NCBI GenBank assembly: GCA_036350795.1
Contig: JAZBNV010000100.1
Coordinates: forward strand, 7,312 to 71,311
Length of the DNA: 64,000 nucleotides
Reading direction: 5' to 3'
DNA from: JAUVKT01 sp036350795
Lineage (GTDB): Bacteria > Bacteroidota > Bacteroidia > Bacteroidales > VadinHA17
The notes under the pieces are model-generated. The model was not told the DNA's origin and did not search any database. It saw nothing but the letters and a program-made list of their open reading frames with translations. Positions 41,658 to 50,128 of the stretch are shown here, piece by piece. The translations under genes were made by a program, and so were the position numbers. Each line of letters starts with the position of its first letter. Position 1 is the stretch's first letter.

Positions 41658-44474
41658 ATGAAAACCCGGATACTATTATTTTTAACCGCATTATTAATAT
41701 TATGTAGTGTGGAATCAAATGCTCAGGTTCCTCAGGGATATAATTACCAGGCTGTGCTCAGGGATATTTCCGGTAATTTGATTACGGATGAATCCATTAC
41801 TGCTAAATTTATGATAATGGCAGGCAATCCTTCGGGAGATCTTGTATGGGAAGAAGATCATACAACTGCTACGAATGGTTTTGGTATGTTTAATGTAATC
41901 CTGGGCAGGGGTACCAGGATAGACGGATCTGCACTGGTATTTTCAGAAATAGACTGGACAGTCTCGAATTATTATCTGAAGGTCAATATATTTTATTCTG
42001 GTGCATGGCATAACTTTGAATCAAATGAACTAGTCTCAGTGCCATATGCTGTGGCGGCTCAACAATCCCTTGACAATCCTTTCGTGATTCAGGATAACAG
42101 TATCTCACTGCTTGATAAAAACCTTAATATCGGGTCGGTTGAGGAAGGTACATCAAGGGTGTCAATAATTAGTACAGATGATAATTCTGAGGATGCTCTC
42201 TTTGAAGTACGAAGGCAGGACGGACAGCCTGTTTTTTCTGTTTACAGTGATGGTGTTCATGTTAATATACCAAATGACAGTCAGCTAAAAGGTGCCAGAG
42301 GCGGATTCTCTGTTGGCGGCTTCGACCGGAGCAAGGGTATACCCGACCAGTTTATGGTAATAACACCCGACAGTACCAGGTTTTACTTTGATGATAACAG
42401 TAATAAGGGAGCAAGAGGTGGTTTCGCAGTAGGTGGTTTCGATCGTTCCAAGTCATACAGGCAGGATTATCTTAATATTACTTCTGATTCCACCAGGGTA
42501 TATGTGGAGAATCCGGCAAAGGGTAGCAGGGGTGGATTTTCTGTTGGAGGTTTTGACAGAAGTAAAGGTGCAGGTGTGAATTTTTTTGATATTACACCTG
42601 ATAACTATTTTATCGGGCATAGAAGCGGACAGTCTAACACAGACGGTATGTATAATTCTTTTGTAGGTTATGAAACAGGTCCTGATAACACCACAGGAGG
42701 TTCTAATGCCCTCTTTGGATTCCAGGCCGGATATAATAATAAATCAGGATCAGGGAACCTTTTCCTGGGATACCAGAGTGGTTATTCCAATACGGATGGA
42801 TTATATAATACTTTTATGGGTTATACTGCCGGCTTTAATAACTCTACCGGCGGATCAAATACTTTTCTTGGCAGCTTCTCCGGGCGAAATAATACAATCG
42901 GGGATTATAACACTTTTGCAGGATTTCATTCAGGTTACTCGAATGTAGATGGCAACTTCAATAATTTCTACGGTACGGGCACAGGCTTCTATAATGAAAA
43001 TGGTTCCAATAATGTCTTTATCGGACCTGAAAGTGGTTACAATAATATTGCTGGAAGCTATAACACCTTTATTGGTTACAGGGCAGGCTACACAAACAAT
43101 GCAAATAATAATGTTTTTATTGGCAATGAGTGCGGCCTTAACAATACCACCGGAAGCCTTAACGTATTTATAGGCTACGCAGCAGGTTATCTTAATACAA
43201 CTGGATCAGGGAACGTTTTTATGGGTAATGGAGCTGGAATTAACAATATTGACGGAAACAGTAATATCTTCTTAGGCGAAAGATCTGGTTTTACAAATGA
43301 TTCCGGTGAAAAGAATGTCTATATTGGTTACCAGACCGGTTACAAGGCAACCAGCGCATACAGTAACGTCTGTATTGGTCACCTCTCGGGTTATGAACTT
43401 ACCTCAGCATATCAGAATGTATTTATAGGTGAGTCGGCAGGTAACAAGACTACCTGGGGCGAAGGAAATGTATTTATAGGTAATGCTGCTGGTTATTCAA
43501 ATGTTACTGGTGGTTCTAATGTATGTATCGGAACAGGTGCCGGTCAGAATGCAACCGCAAGTAACAATACCTTTGTTGGCTGGGGTACAGGCTTTGATAA
43601 CACCAATGGAACATTGAATTCTTTTTTTGGTCTGCAGGCAGGCTTCAATAACACAAGCGGAAGTTATAATGTTTCCATCGGAGCCTATGCCGGCTATGGT
43701 AACGAAAGCGGAAGCGGCAATGTTTTTATTGGTCGTTACGCAGGATACTCCGAGAGCGGGTCTAATAAACTTTATATTGACAACAGCACTACATCAACTC
43801 CTCTTATCTATGGAGATTTCTCTGCAAATAAAGTCAGGATAAATGGTGATCTGGGAGTGGGTGTACTTCCCTCAGGCTATAAGATGGAAGTGGCTGGTAA
43901 ACTAAACCTGAACAGCGGTGGTCTCTCAGGTGTGGCGCTTTCGGTAGATGATGCAGAAGCCCTCTGGTATAACGGATCGTATTTCAGCTGGGGATTTGGA
44001 GGAAGCTATAATTATTTTGCCGATAAGGTTACGATTGGGAACAGCGGGAGTTATGGATATGCCCTGTATGTGCAGGGTTCGTCTTATGCAACAGGTGCAT
44101 GGTACTCATCAGATAAGAAATTTAAGAAAAGTATTGAACCGCTGGATAATGCCGTCGAAAGATTATTGAAAGTTGAAGGAGTATCCTACCTCTGGAAAAC
44201 AGACGAGTACTCAGACAGAAACTTCCCGGAAGGCAGGCATTTCGGAGTTATTGCTCAGCAGGTTGAACCCTATTTTCCTGAAATTGTAATGGACGCCGGA
44301 AATGGAGAAAAGTCAGTGGCCTATAACGAACTTATACCTGTTCTGATCGAAGCAATAAAAGAGCAGCAACAAACAATAAAAAAGCAAGAGTTGGAAAACG
44401 AAGAGATAAAGCAAATATTAATGGAACTCCGCGAAGAAATCAGAACCATAAAATCTACAGGGAGTATTAAATAA
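41658..44474 (+). CDS. Self-processing repeat adhesin with Peptidase S74 (tail-spike chaperone) domain
   Basis: The 938-residue secreted protein has a signal peptide (to about residue 22), an N-terminal beta domain (about 23-130), three ~39-residue repeats each bearing ARGGFSVGGFDRSKG or close variants (about 211-330), 22 tandem 17-residue units (333-702), and a C-terminal S74 intramolecular chaperone. In phage tail spikes S74 domains drive trimerisation and then cut themselves off with a Ser-Lys dyad; here SSDKKFKKSI supplies S818 and K823 at the right S+5 spacing, and GVIAQQVEPYFPEIV follows. A coiled-coil tail ends the protein. It is probably a trimeric surface fibre. Trimer state is inference. 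Confidence 0.85.
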   Translation: MKTRILLFLTALLILCSVESNAQVPQGYNYQAVLRDISGNLITDESITAKFMIMAGNPSGDLVWEEDHTTATNGFGMFNVILGRGTRIDGSALVFSEIDWTVSNYYLKVNIFYSGAWHNFESNELVSVPYAVAAQQSLDNPFVIQDNSISLLDKNLNIGSVEEGTSRVSIISTDDNSEDALFEVRRQDGQPVFSVYSDGVHVNIPNDSQLKGARGGFSVGGFDRSKGIPDQFMVITPDSTRFYFDDNSNKGARGGFAVGGFDRSKSYRQDYLNITSDSTRVYVENPAKGSRGGFSVGGFDRSKGAGVNFFDITPDNYFIGHRSGQSNTDGMYNSFVGYETGPDNTTGGSNALFGFQAGYNNKSGSGNLFLGYQSGYSNTDGLYNTFMGYTAGFNNSTGGSNTFLGSFSGRNNTIGDYNTFAGFHSGYSNVDGNFNNFYGTGTGFYNENGSNNVFIGPESGYNNIAGSYNTFIGYRAGYTNNANNNVFIGNECGLNNTTGSLNVFIGYAAGYLNTTGSGNVFMGNGAGINNIDGNSNIFLGERSGFTNDSGEKNVYIGYQTGYKATSAYSNVCIGHLSGYELTSAYQNVFIGESAGNKTTWGEGNVFIGNAAGYSNVTGGSNVCIGTGAGQNATASNNTFVGWGTGFDNTNGTLNSFFGLQAGFNNTSGSYNVSIGAYAGYGNESGSGNVFIGRYAGYSESGSNKLYIDNSTTSTPLIYGDFSANKVRINGDLGVGVLPSGYKMEVAGKLNLNSGGLSGVALSVDDAEALWYNGSYFSWGFGGSYNYFADKVTIGNSGSYGYALYVQGSSYATGAWYSSDKKFKKSIEPLDNAVERLLKVEGVSYLWKTDEYSDRNFPEGRHFGVIAQQVEPYFPEIVMDAGNGEKSVAYNELIPVLIEAIKEQQQTIKKQELENEEIKQILMELREEIRTIKSTGSIK
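42654..43763 (+). repeat. 22 tandem 51-bp (17-residue) units
   Basis: Inside the adhesin, 22 units of 16-17 residues follow each other from N333 with the pattern N-x-F-x-G-x-x-(A/S)-G-(Y/F)-x-N-x-x-G-x-x. Asn, Gly and aromatic residues hold fixed places while the rest vary, as in a beta-solenoid or YadA-like head. The DNA copies have diverged, so the array is old rather than freshly amplified. Confidence 0.9.
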
Positions 44475-44536
44475 TAATTGCAGTAAACGGATATTGTTTT
44501 GGTGTCGTGAATTAAGCTCTTGCAGGAAGACTGCTC

Positions 44537-46168
44537 TTACCTGAGGTGCTTGAATTCCGACCCATCTTTCCACGCGGGCCATTTATCAGATGTAGCCAGG
44601 CGGTAACCCACTTCGAACATTAACTGTGCGTCTTCAACCAGTCCATCAAAATTCCAGGTTTCAGGCTCATAGTTGTCGGCGGCCTTATGGTAGCGATTTG
44701 CAATATAGTCTCTTTCCTGCCCGGCAGCCCATTCCCTGCCATGCTCCCTGGAGTCACAATTTCCCCTGGCAAACATAGCCGGGACTCCCACCGAAGCAAA
44801 GGGGAAATGATCTGACCTGAAATACATGCCTGTATGCGGATTCGGGTCGGGTAAAAGGTAACGTCCCTGTCTTTCCGCTGCCTCAGCAAGCAGATCATCC
44901 AGGTCAGACTGGCCATAGCCGGTCACCATCACATCTTTCATCCTGCCAATGGGAAGGTCAAGGTCATTATTTATATTGGCTACTGTGTTTTCAATACTGA
45001 AAGCGGGATGATTTACATAGTAGTGAGATCCCAGTAAGCCCTGTTCTTCAGCAGTGGGAAAAAAGAGCATAAGCGATCTTCGGGGCTTTCTATTGAGTGA
45101 TGAAAAAGCCTCTCCAATTTCCAGCAACATCGCCATTGTAGTGCCGTTATCAACCGCACCGTTAAAGATTGAATCACCATTCTGTACCTCTCCGATTCCA
45201 AAATGATCCCAGTGACCTGAATATATTATTACTTCATCTGGCATTTCTGTACCTTTCAGAACCCCTGCAACATTGATCGAGGTATTATACCTGATCCTGT
45301 TTTTAAAGCTGAAGCTTATATAGCTTTCCATTTCAAAACCTGTAAATCCAGGAAGGCAGGCAGAATTTCTCAGTTCTTCAACCTTATGCCCGCTTGCATT
45401 GAATATCTTTTCTGCTGCTTCCGATTCTATCCATCCCGTAAAAAGACATTTGTCGGAGTTGCCCCTGCCATCATCCATGTACAGGTTAGCTGAGACAGCG
45501 CTGTTAACCGGGATGCCATAGGGATATCCTGCGCCGGTGGTTTCATGTATTATAAGTATCCCTGCAGCTCCCCGGCGGGCAGCTTCATCGTATTTATATG
45601 TCCATCTTCCATAGTAGGTCATCTCCTTCCCTTTAAAGAAGCCGGGCTTCCCGGTGTAAAGTCCGGGATCATTTACAAGTACTACAACTGTTTTACCTTC
45701 TACATCGAGCCCTTTATAATCATCCCAGTCATACTCCGGTGCAGATATACCAAAGCCGGCAAAGACCATTTCAGATTTTTCAATCGATGCACTCTCAATT
45801 GCCCTCGGCGAACGAACAGCAATGCTGGCAGGTGAGTTGAATTTCATCGTTCCGCCAGGAGTATCTACTGTAATGTAATCATCTGTGCTTGTTTTGATTT
45901 CCACCATTTTTACCTCCTGGAAATAAGCTGAATCAAAGGCAGGTTCGAAGCCAATCTCGTCAAGTTTTTCTGCCAGGTAGTTAACAGTCAGCTTTTCACC
46001 TTCGGAAAAGGGAGCTCTTCCCTGTAAATCGTCAGATGCAAGTTTATCTACATATGATGCAAGCTCTTCTCCTGTAATACTCTTGTATGCACTGTAAAAA
46101 TCATTATTTCTGTCGCATGAAATTAATGCCGGCACCAGCAGTGCCAGTAAGAGTAAGATTTTTCTCAT
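44537..46168 (-). CDS. M28 family metallopeptidase lipoprotein with PA domain
   Basis: The 543-residue protein has a lipobox ALISC near residue 18, a protease-associated insert (about 130-250) and an M28 di-zinc domain with VIIYSGHWDHFG, FNGAVDNGTT, TAEEQGLLGSHYY and YFRSDHFPFA (His, Asp, Glu, Asp, His ligands). It should act at the cell surface as an aminopeptidase or carboxypeptidase on peptides. It is cotranscribed with pepT (8-base gap). Confidence 0.9.
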   Translation of the reverse strand: MRKILLLLALLVPALISCDRNNDFYSAYKSITGEELASYVDKLASDDLQGRAPFSEGEKLTVNYLAEKLDEIGFEPAFDSAYFQEVKMVEIKTSTDDYITVDTPGGTMKFNSPASIAVRSPRAIESASIEKSEMVFAGFGISAPEYDWDDYKGLDVEGKTVVVLVNDPGLYTGKPGFFKGKEMTYYGRWTYKYDEAARRGAAGILIIHETTGAGYPYGIPVNSAVSANLYMDDGRGNSDKCLFTGWIESEAAEKIFNASGHKVEELRNSACLPGFTGFEMESYISFSFKNRIRYNTSINVAGVLKGTEMPDEVIIYSGHWDHFGIGEVQNGDSIFNGAVDNGTTMAMLLEIGEAFSSLNRKPRRSLMLFFPTAEEQGLLGSHYYVNHPAFSIENTVANINNDLDLPIGRMKDVMVTGYGQSDLDDLLAEAAERQGRYLLPDPNPHTGMYFRSDHFPFASVGVPAMFARGNCDSREHGREWAAGQERDYIANRYHKAADNYEPETWNFDGLVEDAQLMFEVGYRLATSDKWPAWKDGSEFKHLR

Positions 46169-46176
46169 AATGTCTT

Positions 46177-47400
46177 CTAATATTTAGTGACTATTGAAGT
46201 AATAATATTCCTTATGGTTTCAACCGCTTTTTCCATGGATTGAATGGAGATATATTCATATTTGCCGTGGAAATTATGTCCGCCTGTAAAAATATTGGGA
46301 CAGGGGAGGCCCATAAAAGAAAGCCTTGCCCCGTCAGTTCCTCCCCGTATTGGCTTAATAACAGGTACAACACCGGCATTCTTTATAGCTTCCCCGGCCA
46401 GGTCAATAATATGCATATAGGGCTCAATCTTTTCCCGCATATTATTATACTGGTCTTTAATCTCAACTGTAACGCTGCCTCTGCTGTCGAGCTTATCGAT
46501 AAATTCTGCTATGCTTCTGACCAGGTCTTTCTTCTTCCCGAATTCTTCCCTGCTATGGTCTCTTATTAAATACCTTATTACCGTCTCTTCCACTGTACCA
46601 TCTATATCAACAAGGTGGAAAAAGCCCTCGTATCCCTCCGTATGCTCAGGCCTCTGGTCGGCCGGGAGCATATCCATAAATTTGACTGCAAGGTGCATGG
46701 AGTTAAGCATCTGGTTTTTTGCAGTCCCCGGGTGAACATTTCTGCCCCTGAATGTAATTGTAGCGAGGGCAGCATTGAAGTTTTCAAATTCGAGTTCCCC
46801 GGCCTGTCCTCCATCTATGGTATAGGCAAAATCAGCACCAAAGGCCTTTACATCAAAACGGTCGGCACCCCTTCCTATTTCTTCATCAGGCGTAAATCCG
46901 ACTTTTATTGTACCGTGCTTAATACCAGGATTGTTAATAAAATATTCCAGGGCACACATTATCTCCGCTATTCCTGCCTTATCGTCTGCTCCGAGCAATG
47001 TCGTTCCATCAGTTGTTATCAGATCATGGCCTGTATAGTCTAACAGTTGTGGAAAATCTTTGGGCGACAGTACTGTTGAATTATTCAGGGCAATATCACT
47101 GCCATCATAAGAACTCACTATGCGTGGTTTTACATCACTGCCACTCATATCAGGGCTGGTATCCATATGCGCTATAAAACCTACGACCGGCAATTCTTTT
47201 TCAGTATTTGACGGCAGGCTTGCCCTTACATATCCGTTCTCATCAAGTATAACGTCCGACAGGCCAAGCTCCTTCAGCTCTTTCTCCAGTAGTCTTGCAA
47301 GGTCGAACTGCTTTTCAGTACTCGGGCAGGTATCCGAGCTTTCATCCGATTGTGTATCTATTTTTACATACCTCAGGAATCTTTCACTTACTCTTTCCAT
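46177..47400 (-). CDS. pepT: Peptidase T (tripeptide aminopeptidase)
   Basis: PepT removes N-terminal residues from tripeptides in the cytosol. The 407-residue length is typical. Zinc ligands and catalytic residues appear in VVGFIAHMDTSP (His/Asp), LLGADDKAGIAE (Asp), FTPDEEIGRG (catalytic Glu and ligand), YTIDGG (Asp) and FTGGHNFHGKYEYI (His). No signal peptide. It precedes the M28 lipoprotein gene by 8 bases; the M14 gene lies 71 bases upstream on the same strand. Confidence 0.95.
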   Translation of the reverse strand: MERVSERFLRYVKIDTQSDESSDTCPSTEKQFDLARLLEKELKELGLSDVILDENGYVRASLPSNTEKELPVVGFIAHMDTSPDMSGSDVKPRIVSSYDGSDIALNNSTVLSPKDFPQLLDYTGHDLITTDGTTLLGADDKAGIAEIMCALEYFINNPGIKHGTIKVGFTPDEEIGRGADRFDVKAFGADFAYTIDGGQAGELEFENFNAALATITFRGRNVHPGTAKNQMLNSMHLAVKFMDMLPADQRPEHTEGYEGFFHLVDIDGTVEETVIRYLIRDHSREEFGKKKDLVRSIAEFIDKLDSRGSVTVEIKDQYNNMREKIEPYMHIIDLAGEAIKNAGVVPVIKPIRGGTDGARLSFMGLPCPNIFTGGHNFHGKYEYISIQSMEKAVETIRNIITSIVTKY

Positions 47401-47471
47401 AGTATCTTGTATTAAATCACCAGGTTGACACGGGACCTCCGGCTATACACCACTCTTCTTAAAACTCCCAA

Positions 47472-49991
47472 CTATCTGAATGCCAGATTTCCAAGCAATA
47501 CCCTGCCACTCTTCCAGAATGCCCTGTAATACGGATCATCGGTAATATATACCACTTCACCTCTTCCAATCCTTTCTGATCCGATAACGAGGGTATTCCC
47601 GATATTCTCGATAAACTCTTTGCCTGCAAAGCCTGATACAGGTTCATTATCAGTTATATAAGCAATATTATTTCCTGAAGAGAGGTAGGGGTAGCCCTGG
47701 TTTCTCTTTATTATAAACCATTCTGCACCCATGCCGTAGGTATATGGGTGAGTATTGTCGATCTTAACCCTGTAAATGCTGCTTGCAGACCTGCTCTTTA
47801 ATCCTTCCCTTCTCTGGTTTTCGTACTTCTTTAGCAGGGAAGAGTCATCAGTTTTCTTTTTCTTATCTTCTGCTTCTTTTTCTTTCTTCTTCTTTTCAAT
47901 TACACTGTAGAGATTTGTAGATTTCTCTCCTGCAAAAAGAGATACAGCTCTTTCAAAAGTAATCAGTCTGCCGCCTTCCTTAATGTATTCGCTTAACTTA
48001 TTCTTTTCCGATGTGTAAGAACCTGACGGAAGGTAAATCACATCAAATTTTCCAAGGTCTGCAGAATTGATGGCAGTAGATTCAATAATTGTTACAGGAT
48101 ATTTCAATTCCTGTTCGAAAAAGTACCACAATTCTCCAAACGATCCTGTAGATGTACCCGATCCTCCAATAAGGGCAATCTTTGGAGCTTTTTTCAGACT
48201 GGCATAGTTTGAGCCCATATCTATTCCTTTATCAACCAGGCCGGTAGTGGCTATGTTGGCAACTATGCCGAGGCTGTTGGCTGCTTCAATCACCATGCTG
48301 TCAAATTTATCCTTCAGATGCAGGTTGTCTCCCCTTGAAATAATAAGGCTGCCTCTTTTATACTCTTTGCTTCCAATAGTAAATGGTTTAAGTGCATACC
48401 TGATATTGAATTTCTTCCTGTACAGCTCGGCCATTAACTTTAATTCACCGAAGCCATTCCAGTCAATCAGATAGGCATAAACCTCTTTTCCGGGAACTTC
48501 AGCTTTTTTAAAACCAAAGTCAATATCACTCTTACCCGGTTTTATTTTTTCTTTCAGGGCATAGGCCTTTATATTATAAAGGTAGGGGAGAGCCCATCCC
48601 GTAAGATCATAGCTGAGGGAGTCGGTGAATTTTGAATCGGGTTCGAACAATACTTCAACCAGGTGTGATTGAGGCTGGAATGCGCTTACCAGGATATCAC
48701 CTTCCTCTGCTTTTGTTTTACCCGTATTATTGGCCAGGTAGTCGAAACCTTCATATTCTTTACCTGTTTCGCTAATCTGCGAATATTTTATCTGGTTGTC
48801 GTCCAGCAGGGATAAGAGGCTTATTATGTCATCTGTATTATTACTCTTCTTAATAAGAATGGATTTGTACTCAAACTCAGGGTTTGTTTCTCCTGATCTG
48901 AAGAATTTCTTAAATTCACTTAATAATTTCTCCCTTACCTCGTAAGATGTTTTTATTGTGGCAAGAGAAGAGAGATAATGTCCTTCTATCCTCTTTTCAA
49001 GCGTTAGAGTATCACCTGTAGATGTTTCAACCGCTATTCCTGCAGAACCTCCGCCTCCCTGCTCGTAGGTAAAACCCATGGCACCGTTAAAAAGTGGCCA
49101 TGTATCGCCAAAACTGGGACAGAACAGGTCGAAACTTTCCTTTGTAAAATACAGCCTGTATTTCTCGTCAAATAAGCCAGCGTTGTTTTGCCCGGTCAGT
49201 TTATGAAATTCGTGTTGCCATGGCGTTATTACCTTGTGCCATGGGTCAGCACCCGGAGCAAAGAAGAATGTTGATTCAGATCCCATCTCGTGGAAATCAG
49301 CATGTACCTGCGGCATATACTTCTTATACAGCTCAAGTCTCTGTCTTGTCTCAGCCTGTGTATGCCATGCCCAGTCCCTGTTAAGATCGAACAAATAATG
49401 ATTAAGTCTTGCACTTGGCCATGGCTGGCTGTGCGACCAGTCATCATCATCGTGGTTTACTTCTACTGGCTGCCTGTTTCTGTAACGATTTGTGTATAAG
49501 TCCCTTCCATCAGGGTTCTGACAGGGGTCAATAACCACAATGCACTCTTTAAGCCATTCTTCACTATCTTTGTGTAAACCTGTAACTATGCTATGAAGTG
49601 TTTTCATTGAAGCTTCCATACCTACCGATTCGTTTCCATGAACGTTGTAGCTCAGCCACACAAATGGTTTATTATCCTCTCCGGGCGTCCCGTCCATAAG
49701 TCCAATCGTTTTAAGGTTGTTAGTCCTGATGGTTTCGAGCTTGTTTATATTTTCTTCCGAAGAAATAAAAACCACTAATAGCGGACGTCCTTCAATTGAA
49801 TTGCCGTAATTAACTAATACTACCTTCGGACTTGATTCTGCAACGTAGTTAAAGTAGTCTGCCATTCTGTGATGGTAGGTGAATTGGGATCCCAGTTTGT
49901 AGCCGAGAAATTCATCAGGACTTTTTATATCCTGTGCATAGGCTGAGAAGCAGAAAAGCCCCAGCAGCATTACAGTCAAAACTCTTTTCAT
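47472..49991 (-). CDS. Secreted M14 family zinc carboxypeptidase
   Basis: The 839-residue protein has a signal peptide (MKRVLTVMLLGLFCFSAYA) and an M14 domain at about residues 30-360: zinc ligands in LSYNVHGNESVGMEA (His, Glu) and QVHADFHEMGSES (His), with the NPDGRDLYTNRYRNRQ segment between them. The C-terminal half (about 400-839) contains an alpha/beta, glutamine-amidotransferase-like region (IALIGGSGTSTGSFGELW; IYLPSGSYTSEK) seen in large Bacteroidota M14 peptidases. A Lys/Glu-rich stretch (residues ~695-720) joins the parts. It should trim peptide C-termini outside the cytoplasm. Confidence 0.9.
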   Translation of the reverse strand: MKRVLTVMLLGLFCFSAYAQDIKSPDEFLGYKLGSQFTYHHRMADYFNYVAESSPKVVLVNYGNSIEGRPLLVVFISSEENINKLETIRTNNLKTIGLMDGTPGEDNKPFVWLSYNVHGNESVGMEASMKTLHSIVTGLHKDSEEWLKECIVVIDPCQNPDGRDLYTNRYRNRQPVEVNHDDDDWSHSQPWPSARLNHYLFDLNRDWAWHTQAETRQRLELYKKYMPQVHADFHEMGSESTFFFAPGADPWHKVITPWQHEFHKLTGQNNAGLFDEKYRLYFTKESFDLFCPSFGDTWPLFNGAMGFTYEQGGGGSAGIAVETSTGDTLTLEKRIEGHYLSSLATIKTSYEVREKLLSEFKKFFRSGETNPEFEYKSILIKKSNNTDDIISLLSLLDDNQIKYSQISETGKEYEGFDYLANNTGKTKAEEGDILVSAFQPQSHLVEVLFEPDSKFTDSLSYDLTGWALPYLYNIKAYALKEKIKPGKSDIDFGFKKAEVPGKEVYAYLIDWNGFGELKLMAELYRKKFNIRYALKPFTIGSKEYKRGSLIISRGDNLHLKDKFDSMVIEAANSLGIVANIATTGLVDKGIDMGSNYASLKKAPKIALIGGSGTSTGSFGELWYFFEQELKYPVTIIESTAINSADLGKFDVIYLPSGSYTSEKNKLSEYIKEGGRLITFERAVSLFAGEKSTNLYSVIEKKKKEKEAEDKKKKTDDSSLLKKYENQRREGLKSRSASSIYRVKIDNTHPYTYGMGAEWFIIKRNQGYPYLSSGNNIAYITDNEPVSGFAGKEFIENIGNTLVIGSERIGRGEVVYITDDPYYRAFWKSGRVLLGNLAFR

Positions 49992-50128
49992 AGGTATTAT
50001 TTTGGAAAAATTTTCCTAAAGATAAAGTATATTGAGGTATCTTATAAAGCACCGGAGGCGTTTTAATTTTTTTTAACTGTAAGTGCTTAAGTTAAATCAC
50101 TAAATTGCAGGTGAATGAATTATGTATT

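Noticed and set aside
41658..44474. Prophage tail fibre
   Set aside because: No capsid, terminase, integrase or other phage gene is nearby; the protein has a secretion signal.
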